A stretch of DNA of 8,515 bases, taken from assembly GCA_027858555.1 (NCBI GenBank), contig JAQICP010000110.1, positions 1-8,515 on the forward strand, read 5' to 3'. Positions 1 through 5,485 of the stretch are shown here, in pieces (positions within the stretch are counted from its first letter, which is position 1; each line of letters starts with the position of its first letter). This stretch comes from Vallitaleaceae bacterium (GTDB lineage Bacteria > Bacillota > Clostridia > Lachnospirales > Vallitaleaceae). The translations under genes were made by a program, and so were the position numbers. The notes below the pieces were generated by a model. It saw only the letters and a program-made list of their open reading frames with translations. It did not search any database and was not told where the DNA came from.

Positions 1-1
1 G

Positions 2-1342
2 ATGTCCCTTGAGTATATTCATAATCTGCTTGATCTAATGGGTAACCCACAAAATCAATTAAAAGTGATTCAGGTAGCAGGCACTAACGGGAAAGGTTCT
101 ACGTGCCGCATGCTACAAACCGTCCTGTTCGAGGCTGGTTTCAAAGTTGGTTTGTTCTCTTCGCCCGCTCTGATTTCTATGAATGAAGGTATTGATCTTA
201 ATGGCAGTTGGATTACGAACGAAGCATTTACCACCAGTGCTAATAAGGTTATAGCTGTCTGCAGGCAATTAGTTGCCAGAGGTATGACGCATCCAACCAT
301 CTATGAATGCTTGGTGGTAATCGGTGTGGATTATTTTCTATCTGAGTCGGTGGATATCGCACTATTTGAAGTGGGTATGGGCGGACGACTAGACGGCACT
401 AATATATTTGAAAAGCCTTTGTTTTCTATGATTACAACCATTGGTCAAGATCACATGGCCTTTCTAGGTAACACCATATCTGATATTGCTTTTCAAAAAG
501 CAGGTATCATAAAAGCGCACTGTCCTGTCATTATAGGTCACATGCCATACGAAGCATTCCATGTGATTGAAAAAGAAGCCAAAAAGAGACACGCACCTAT
601 TATCAACATCAATCATGCCACAACCATGCATAGCTCAGAACTTGTGATGATGGATTCACCTGAAATTAATGCCAAGTTATCCGAAGTGGGTTTCTGCCAT
701 CCTTTATCCCAAAAAGTCAATATGGACATTACATTCGTTATAGGCAGCCCAATTATCGACACCCAAATTGGTGGTTCCTATGCCTTAACCTTATTGGGTG
801 ACCGTCAAATACATAATCTAAGCCTGGTGCTGGTAGCTATCAATTTACTGATAAAGTTGGGCTATCATATTACAGATTCAGATCTTAAGGCGGGTTTCGC
901 CAAAGTGGACTGGCCCTGTCGACAAGAATACTTGATTCTTAAGAAGGGCGCCCAACAATTCAATATCATCATTGATGGTGCCCATAATCACGATAGTATG
1001 CGCGCACTAATTCAAACCATCAAGGACCAATTTCCTGACAGGAAACTGATCACGGTTTTTAGCGCACTTGATGATAAGGATATTCCAGATATGCTTTCAT
1101 CCCTTTCTGAAATCAGTAGTCATATAATCTGCACTTCAATAAATCATGCAAGAGGTATCGAACTCGAATCGCTAAAAGATATGGCAAAAAATGCATTTAG
1201 AAAAGTAGATATCTACGAGATACCTACTGATGCCCTTGCCTTTGCCTTTGAGAATTCTAATTATGATACAGTTCTACTCACAGGTTCTTTGTATCTGACT
1301 GTACCTGCAAGATTTAATCTTTTAGACTATAATACAAGATAA
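2..1342 (+). CDS. folC: Bifunctional folylpolyglutamate synthase/dihydrofolate synthase (FolC), N-terminally partial
   Basis: A cytosolic Mur-ligase-family enzyme that uses ATP to join L-glutamate to dihydropteroate and/or (poly)glutamylate folates. Visible motifs: P-loop GTNGKGST at about residues 27-34, FEVGMGGRLDGTN at 122-134, IGQDHMAFLG at 147-156, the QKAGIIK motif with the usually carbamylated lysine near 166, WPCRQE at 304-309, DGAHN at 325-329, and the C-terminal FSALDDKD (353-360) and LLTGSLYL (425-432). In the family the P-loop lies some 20 residues further in. The first visible residues, MSLEYIHNLLDLMGNPQ, align with an internal family stretch of the type PGLERI..LLELLGNPQ. The methionine at base 2 is therefore probably internal, and the true start lies upstream of the window. 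The C-terminus is complete (TAA at 1340-1342) and overlaps the convergent GGDEF-EAL gene by 29 bp. Oddities: the SPHL..NERI loop reads SSPALISMNEGI, and WPGRLE reads WPCRQE. Family assignment is sure; whether it has one or both activities cannot be told. Confidence 0.93.
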   Translation: MSLEYIHNLLDLMGNPQNQLKVIQVAGTNGKGSTCRMLQTVLFEAGFKVGLFSSPALISMNEGIDLNGSWITNEAFTTSANKVIAVCRQLVARGMTHPTIYECLVVIGVDYFLSESVDIALFEVGMGGRLDGTNIFEKPLFSMITTIGQDHMAFLGNTISDIAFQKAGIIKAHCPVIIGHMPYEAFHVIEKEAKKRHAPIININHATTMHSSELVMMDSPEINAKLSEVGFCHPLSQKVNMDITFVIGSPIIDTQIGGSYALTLLGDRQIHNLSLVLVAINLLIKLGYHITDSDLKAGFAKVDWPCRQEYLILKKGAQQFNIIIDGAHNHDSMRALIQTIKDQFPDRKLITVFSALDDKDIPDMLSSLSEISSHIICTSINHARGIELESLKDMAKNAFRKVDIYEIPTDALAFAFENSNYDTVLLTGSLYLTVPARFNLLDYNTR

Positions 1343-3851
1343 CTTGATCTAAATCTAATGGCTTAGAGATATGATAGCCTTGAGCAAAATCACATCCGAG
1401 TTCACTAAGTAAGGTAAGCTGCTCTCGGTTTTCAATACCTTCTGCTGTCACGTGCTTATTCATACTCTTTGCCACATGAATGATTGCTTTTACTATCCGA
1501 AGGGCTGATGTGTCTTCTGGTAGATTGCGAACCAAATCATGATCAATCTTTATATGATCAATAGTTGTTTTATTAAGATGTACCAACGAAGAAAACCCAG
1601 TACCAAAATCATCCAGATGAACCCTAAGTCCCAGATTCATTAAAAACAATATATGCTCTTTGGCTTTATCATAATTCTTAAACATTGGCTTTTCAGTAAT
1701 CTCTATAATGAGTCTGTTGAAATCAATATCCATCTGCCCTAATTTGCTGAGATATGCCTTGTTCATTAATTGCTTAGATGAAAAATTAATGGATATGAAC
1801 AGTTGATTATCTATAAAGCATTCATCAAAAGTCTTAATTGCACGATTCACTTCGTCGATCAGATGGTCATTAATCTTGTGCATCATGCCTGCATCTTCAG
1901 CTACAGGTATAAAAATACTTGGCTCGTAGGTTTCTTCCATACTATCGGTCCATCTAAGCAAAGCTTCTACCCCAACAATCTGACCAGTTTCAATCGAAAT
2001 AATTGGTTGATATTTTAAGCGGAACTCATTCTCATGAATGGCTTTTTTTAGCTTCTCCTCTATCACTTGATTCAATTTTATTTTTTCTTCTATATCCTTT
2101 TCAAAAAATCGATAGCTACCTGGTCCTATTTTATCATGCTTCGCCTCGTACATGGCAATATCTGCATCACCAATCGCCGCTTCTGCATTACTATAACGGT
2201 ATATATCTGCTACTACGCCAATGGATGAACCAATGGATATATCACTGGTTTGAACCTGGACTATTTCAGATATGGCCTCTTGTATTCTACTTAAAACGAA
2301 ACCAATTTCTTCCCGTGTCTGATACGTAATTAAGAGTGCAAACTCATCGCCACCGATTCTGGCAATCACATCCCCTTGCCTTAACACATTAAGAATGTTT
2401 TTCGCTACAATATATAGTACCTCGTCTCCAACTACATGACCAAAAGTATCATTAATATCTTTAAAATAATTAAGATCGATTACAGCTAATCCATAAAACG
2501 CCGTAACCGTTTCTTTATCTCGGTTGGACTTGATTTTACCATCTAAAGTTTTCATGAAATAGTCTTTGTTAAATAGACCTGTCAGTCCATCATGATTGAC
2601 CTGATAAGTCATATGCTTAATGCTCTCGATTCGAGAAATCCCAATGCGTACCTGTTCAATAATACCCCTTATGTAGTTTATTTCGTACTCCATAAGCTGA
2701 TAAGCATAGTCAAATCTTAGAATTGCTATTCTATTTTCAACTACAAATAAAATCTCAAGTTCATAGTCATGACTACTCTGGTCAATCTCATATTCAAGGC
2801 CATTACGCTTAAGTTGATCTCTTTTTTCCATTCTTTCTTCCAAGTATGGACTGGATTCCACTATACTCTTCGTACAACTTAGTAGTTTGTCATCACCGTC
2901 TAGAAATTCCAGGAATACATTATCATAATCTTTACCTGCAACACACATGTAAGTCAATGGCATCATTTCAGATATAAGACTATACGCCTTCTCATATACT
3001 GCCATAACATGGTCCACATGATACACATACTTTGACATCTCAAGTAACGAAGTGCTCATGTTTTCACGCAATCTGCGCCCTGTAATATCAATCATAGCTA
3101 TGACAACACCCAGTGGCTTATCATCTTTATCTCTAACTGGATAATACGAAACTATCTTGTATAATTTGTTAGGAAATCCCAGCTCCTGAGAGATCGGTTC
3201 ATCTTTCTCAAATACCTTCATGGCTTGACAATGATCACAAGGTTTATGCCTGCCAAATAATTGTTCATAGCATTTGCCATTGGCCCAAGTTTTGAGATCT
3301 TTATAGCCTTCATTGGTATTAAGCCACAATATATCGTACTGCTCATCAATAAAAAACATCTCTTTTGAAATGCTTTCAAGAATGAGTCCTTTTTCATATT
3401 CAGACTGTTTTAATTTTTCATTCAAAAGCGTGAGCTTATAGTCCTGCTCATAATAATGCAGTTCATCGATAACCATCTGCTTCAACACTTCTTTTTTATA
3501 GGGAATCTTAATAAAACGATTTAAGTTAACATCATTAAATGCAGGTTCGATTAATTCGCCACTAATTTTACCTGCCAATAGAATTGTTCTACATTTTGGA
3601 TATAGTTGATTAATTTGCTTAATAAAATCGATACCGATTTGTTCCGGCATTGAATACGACACCAATAGAACTGCATTAGAAACTTCTAAAAGTTCTAACG
3701 AAGCCATCACCTGTAATGTCTCAGAAGGTGTTTTCCCCGTTTCAATTACATACCCCTGCCCGAATTCACCCAATAAATAAAGTTCAAGCTGTTCTAACAA
3801 CTGAGCATCATGATTGGCACAAATTATGGCTTTTTGATTATACCCCTGCAT
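1314..3851 (-). CDS. Degenerate receiver-PAS-GAF-like-GGDEF-EAL protein (c-di-GMP synthesis/hydrolysis)
   Basis: A soluble 845-residue protein predicted to make and/or degrade cyclic di-GMP. Residues 5-130 have a receiver-like pattern, but the phosphoacceptor Asp is Ser65 (LVSYSMP), and the acidic pocket and conserved Thr are also lost; Lys115 (IKIP) remains. A PAS domain follows at about 155-260, with Cys194, Cys205 and Cys208 (PCDHC) and the DITGRR exit. Residues 265-410 look like a weak GAF domain. The GGDEF domain (about 415-580) starts at HDGLTGL and has an intact GGDEF at 500-504 and an inhibitory-site RxxD at 491-494. The EAL domain (about 595-840) keeps EAL at 629-631, Asn689, the EITE stretch ending at Glu720, DDFGTG at 747-752, Lys768 in IKID, AEGIE at 803-807 and QGY at 824-826. 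Both catalytic halves therefore look active. The ATG at 3849-3851 is set by an AGGAG site six bases upstream (3858-3862). There are no membrane segments. A promoter and a long structured leader precede it. Net activity (cyclase or phosphodiesterase) cannot be read from sequence. Confidence 0.93.
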   Translation of the reverse strand: MQGYNQKAIICANHDAQLLEQLELYLLGEFGQGYVIETGKTPSETLQVMASLELLEVSNAVLLVSYSMPEQIGIDFIKQINQLYPKCRTILLAGKISGELIEPAFNDVNLNRFIKIPYKKEVLKQMVIDELHYYEQDYKLTLLNEKLKQSEYEKGLILESISKEMFFIDEQYDILWLNTNEGYKDLKTWANGKCYEQLFGRHKPCDHCQAMKVFEKDEPISQELGFPNKLYKIVSYYPVRDKDDKPLGVVIAMIDITGRRLRENMSTSLLEMSKYVYHVDHVMAVYEKAYSLISEMMPLTYMCVAGKDYDNVFLEFLDGDDKLLSCTKSIVESSPYLEERMEKRDQLKRNGLEYEIDQSSHDYELEILFVVENRIAILRFDYAYQLMEYEINYIRGIIEQVRIGISRIESIKHMTYQVNHDGLTGLFNKDYFMKTLDGKIKSNRDKETVTAFYGLAVIDLNYFKDINDTFGHVVGDEVLYIVAKNILNVLRQGDVIARIGGDEFALLITYQTREEIGFVLSRIQEAISEIVQVQTSDISIGSSIGVVADIYRYSNAEAAIGDADIAMYEAKHDKIGPGSYRFFEKDIEEKIKLNQVIEEKLKKAIHENEFRLKYQPIISIETGQIVGVEALLRWTDSMEETYEPSIFIPVAEDAGMMHKINDHLIDEVNRAIKTFDECFIDNQLFISINFSSKQLMNKAYLSKLGQMDIDFNRLIIEITEKPMFKNYDKAKEHILFLMNLGLRVHLDDFGTGFSSLVHLNKTTIDHIKIDHDLVRNLPEDTSALRIVKAIIHVAKSMNKHVTAEGIENREQLTLLSELGCDFAQGYHISKPLDLDQVILYYSLKD

Positions 3852-3868
3852 ATCTAGCTCCTAGGTTA

Positions 3869-3918
3869 GAACAAAGTGTACTTCACGTACACGTTTTCAC
3901 AAAGTGAAATTGTTCTCA
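3869..3918. repeat. Branched inverted-repeat element, copy 1
   Basis: The outer arms GAACAA (3869-3874) and TTGTTC (3910-3915) enclose two inner inverted repeats: GTGTAC/GTACAC around a five-base loop (3876-3892), and TTTCAC/GTGAAA around AAA (3895-3909). This predicts a three-way junction. Bases 3886-3918 (33 bp) are identical to 3989-4021. The outer arm abuts the ribosome binding site of the GGDEF-EAL gene. Complementarity and repeat identity are seen directly; function is unknown. Confidence 0.75.
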
Positions 3919-3921
3919 ATG

Positions 3922-3950
3922 GGAAGTCCTTTGTTTTAATTGGGACTTCC
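3922..3950. repeat. 8-bp perfect inverted repeat between the two branched elements
   Basis: GGAAGTCC (3922-3929) and GGACTTCC (3943-3950) are exact reverse complements around a 13-base AT-rich loop. On the minus strand it precedes copy 1 of the branched element, just as the hairpin at 4023-4047 precedes copy 2. No T run follows it on either strand, so it is not a standard intrinsic terminator. Confidence 0.65.
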
Positions 3951-3959
3951 TAGACTGAG

Positions 3960-4021
3960 GAACAAAGTGTGCTCCTGCGTATTTCTCTCGTACACGTTTT
4001 CACAAAGTGAAATTGTTCTCA
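3960..4021. repeat. Branched inverted-repeat element, copy 2
   Basis: Second copy of the element at 3869-3918. It has the same outer arms, GAACAA (3960-3965) and TTGTTC (4013-4018), and the same TTTCAC-AAA-GTGAAA hairpin within a 33-bp block (3989-4021) identical to copy 1. The other inner hairpin has a longer, unrelated loop, and one pair is changed (GTGTGC opposite GTACAC). The outer arms and one arm of each hairpin are kept while the loop diverged. That fits an old duplication under structural constraint, or independent insertion of the same repeat. Confidence 0.72.
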
Positions 4022-4022
4022 C

Positions 4023-4047
4023 GGAAAATTCCTAAAGAGAACTTTCC
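4023..4047. repeat. GGAAA-TTC / GAACTTTCC hairpin, copy A
   Basis: A 25-base inverted repeat with nine-base arms, one mismatched pair and a seven-base loop. It matches 22 of 25 bases of the hairpin at 5402-5426, about 1.4 kb away. No T run follows it on the minus strand, the direction of the surrounding genes. It is probably a member of a small dispersed palindrome family. Confidence 0.65.
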
Positions 4048-4102
4048 TACTGTACAAAAAAAAATATAACTAGTATCCTTACCCTTATCCATCAATATCA
4101 TA

Positions 4103-4132
4103 ATAATACTATATATTTTTCATCTTTGTCAA
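4103..4132 (-). promoter_or_regulatory. Sigma-A type promoter for the GGDEF-EAL gene
   Basis: Read on the minus strand, there is a perfect -35 box TTGACA (4132-4127), an 18-base AT-rich spacer, and a -10 box TATTAT (4108-4103), one base from TATAAT. Transcription would start near 4096 and give a leader of about 245 nt. It lies in a gap between two minus-strand genes and points at the GGDEF-EAL gene. The spacer is one base longer than the ideal 17. Confidence 0.65.
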
Positions 4133-4143
4133 ATAATTACTGC

Positions 4144-4161
4144 CGACTTAATGCGACTTAA
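4144..4161. promoter_or_regulatory. Direct repeat CGACTTAA x2 just upstream of the -35 box (possible operator)
   Basis: Two identical octamers, at 4144-4151 and 4154-4161, are spaced exactly 10 bp apart (one helical turn). They begin 11 bp upstream of the TTGACA at 4127-4132. An inverted, one-mismatch relative (TTAAATCGGC, 4198-4207) pairs with GCCGACTTAA (4142-4151). The spacing and position fit an activator binding site, but no regulator is known from the window. Confidence 0.3.
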
Positions 4162-4183
4162 CGAGCTTTTTTTACAGCCCGCT
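4160..4183 (-). other. Hairpin downstream of the PAS-methyltransferase gene
   Basis: In the minus-strand transcript, AGCGGGCU (4183-4176) can pair with AGCUCGUU (4167-4160) across an eight-base A-rich loop, using two G-U pairs. It lies about 50 bases after the methyltransferase stop codon. It could mark the 3' end of that transcript, but no U run follows, so intrinsic termination is doubtful. Read-through into the GGDEF-EAL promoter region is possible. Confidence 0.35.
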
Positions 4184-4234
4184 ATCACTATCCTACTTAA
4201 ATCGGCCTACCATTCACCACACATATCCTAATTC

Positions 4235-5350
4235 CTACTGACTCTTCAAAACATAAATCAAGTCATTCCTTGTAGCATCTTGTATGGGTGTGCCCATCCA
4301 ATCTGACATGCCTTGTTCGACTTCAAGTTCAACGGCTTCGAATAGTTCTCGCATCTGTTTATCATTTTGATAAGCCAATCGCCTAGGTTCTTCAAATTGC
4401 TCTGTCATGGTATCACCTTTATATAACTCATATCGGCTTAAATAGCTATATATTTGTGGCTTCTCATAATGTTTTTTTCCGACTATATAGGCTTTAACCT
4501 GCATATTCTCTTTTTCAACATAACCCTCACCATCTAGTATAGATAGTGCTGACCAACCTTCAAGTACGCTCATATCAGGATCAATCACATGAAGTACAAT
4601 CTTACCCTCAGGCTTTAAGATGGATTTGGCATTATTGAGCACCCTTTTTCGCTGTCCATCTGAAAAAAAGACCTGAAACACACTACACGGTAGTAGCACA
4701 TAATCGAATCTCCTATCTGTTGTAAAGCTCAATATATCATCATTAAAGGTCTTGATTTCCTTGGTAAACAATTGCATATTATCAACTATTTTTTGATTAT
4801 ATATAGCAAGCATTTCAGCAGAACAATCCACCCCATGGACAAGATTGTCAGTCATCGCCAATTCCAGTCCGATTCTCCCTGTGCCGCAACCAAATTCCAT
4901 GACCCGACTACCCGTACCAATTAATTTTTTATAGAATTCAATGTCTCTTAAGGATTTAGAATTCATTATTACATCATAGTACTTAGCCGACATTAAGTAG
5001 CTATTTTCTTTGAGCAACACCGGGGGTTCTAATATGACTTCATGCCGTTCAAGATATCCGATTACAACACCTGCATCATTTTTTACGGCTTGCATGATGC
5101 CTTGCATCTGTCCTTTTTTTCTAACGTTAACAGTCTCAAGTCTCCCTGCTTGCATTTCTTTGAAGTAATGCTTGATTTTATCGACTGACTCCCCTTGATG
5201 ACATTCAAAAATAGACTTGCCAATTAATTCACTTGCATCTAACTTAACAAACTTTTTAATGGCAATCTCGTTCATATATCTCACAATATGTTGATCATCG
5301 ACAAAAACAACTGGACCTGGTTTTAGACCTTCCAATATAGCTTTATACAT
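4235..5350 (-). CDS. PAS domain-class I SAM-dependent methyltransferase fusion
   Basis: A cytosolic 371-residue protein. Residues 1-108 read as a PAS sensor: PVVFVDDQHIVRYMNEIA (13-30), GKSIFECHQGES (44-55), then a final strand near VVIGYLERHEV (95-105). The CH in FECHQ (Cys50, His51) resembles PAS domains of the DUF438-associated type. Residues 120-371 form a Rossmann methyltransferase: motif I EFGCGTGRIGLEL (152-164), the ribose-binding acidic residue Asp175 in GVDCSAEM, NDDILSF (203-209), FDYVLLPCSVFQVF (215-228), and LKPEGKIVLHVID (245-257). The methyl acceptor is unknown; nothing in the sequence tells protein, small molecule or RNA. The ATG at 5348-5350 follows an AGAGG site (5356-5360) by five bases. 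The gene sits between a terminator upstream and a 383-bp gap downstream, so it is probably its own transcript. The fusion suggests that methylation is gated by a ligand, redox or cofactor signal; that is inference. Confidence 0.88.
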   Translation of the reverse strand: MYKAILEGLKPGPVVFVDDQHIVRYMNEIAIKKFVKLDASELIGKSIFECHQGESVDKIKHYFKEMQAGRLETVNVRKKGQMQGIMQAVKNDAGVVIGYLERHEVILEPPVLLKENSYLMSAKYYDVIMNSKSLRDIEFYKKLIGTGSRVMEFGCGTGRIGLELAMTDNLVHGVDCSAEMLAIYNQKIVDNMQLFTKEIKTFNDDILSFTTDRRFDYVLLPCSVFQVFFSDGQRKRVLNNAKSILKPEGKIVLHVIDPDMSVLEGWSALSILDGEGYVEKENMQVKAYIVGKKHYEKPQIYSYLSRYELYKGDTMTEQFEEPRRLAYQNDKQMRELFEAVELEVEQGMSDWMGTPIQDATRNDLIYVLKSQ

Positions 5351-5367
5351 ATCTACCTCTACATGTT

Positions 5368-5373
5368 ATTATA
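5368..5373 (-). promoter_or_regulatory. Possible -10 box of the PAS-methyltransferase gene
   Basis: A perfect TATAAT on the minus strand, between the upstream terminator and the start codon. No convincing -35 box lies 16-18 bases further up. The implied leader is only about 11 nt, barely holding the ribosome binding site. It is listed because the terminator at 5436-5462 implies a promoter somewhere in 5361-5435. Confidence 0.3.
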
Positions 5374-5401
5374 TTTGGTACTACGCACTGAATCATTGCA
5401 T

Positions 5402-5426
5402 GGAAAGTTCCTACGGAGAACTTTCC
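5402..5426. repeat. GGAAAGTTC / GAACTTTCC perfect hairpin, copy B
   Basis: Nine-base perfect arms, extendable to eleven (AT.. / ..AT at 5400-5428), surround the seven-base loop CTACGGA. It matches 22 of 25 bases of the element at 4023-4047, including part of the loop. It lies in the gap upstream of the PAS-methyltransferase gene, just past the terminator of the His-rich gene. There is no T run beside it, so it is more likely a dispersed palindromic repeat or a protein-binding/RNA-processing site than a terminator. Confidence 0.7.
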
Positions 5427-5435
5427 ATAAGATGT

Positions 5436-5462
5436 AAAAAGTGGCAGTCATTACACTGTCAC
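5436..5462 (-). terminator. Rho-independent terminator of the His-rich protein gene
   Basis: On the minus strand, GTGACAGT (5462-5455) and ACTGCCAC (5448-5441) pair in seven of eight positions around a six-base loop. TTTTT (5440-5436) follows at once. The stem can be extended by A-U pairs into the T run. It starts 23 bases after the stop codon of the 5486-5830 gene and would end transcription from the His-rich gene and possibly the kinase. Confidence 0.7.
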
Positions 5463-5485
5463 TCTTATTTTCTATGTTACCATTG

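Larger units (their letters stand above)
3852..4096 (-). promoter_or_regulatory. Long structured 5' leader of the GGDEF-EAL gene
   Basis: About 245 nt lie between the predicted transcription start (near 4096) and the GGDEF-EAL start codon. Read on the minus strand, the order is: a run of nine T (4064-4056); a hairpin (4047-4023); a branched inverted-repeat element (4021-3960); a second hairpin (3950-3922); a second copy of the branched element (3918-3869); then the ribosome binding site (3862-3858). It is thus a two-fold tandem of hairpin plus branched element. The last stem ends seven bases before the ribosome binding site, so folding could affect translation. I do not recognise a known riboswitch. 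It could be cis-regulatory RNA or a dispersed palindromic repeat that landed in the leader. Confidence 0.5.

Noticed and set aside
1803..2329. Plus-strand open frames inside the GGDEF-EAL gene
   Set aside because: They lie antisense to strongly conserved EAL/GGDEF coding sequence, have no family resemblance, and have no convincing ribosome binding sites.
3869..4021. tRNA-like or other RNA gene from the branched stems
   Set aside because: The three-way stem pattern lacks tRNA arms, a T-loop or a CCA-type acceptor, and it is repeated in tandem.
4056..4064. T9 run (minus strand) as an intrinsic terminator
   Set aside because: No GC-rich stem precedes it on the minus strand, and it lies just downstream of the predicted promoter.
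3852..4096. c-di-GMP riboswitch in the leader of the GGDEF-EAL gene
   Set aside because: Tempting from context, but I see no GEMM-I core (CACGCACAGGGCAAACC-like) or recognisable class II core. The leader is a duplicated palindromic unit instead.
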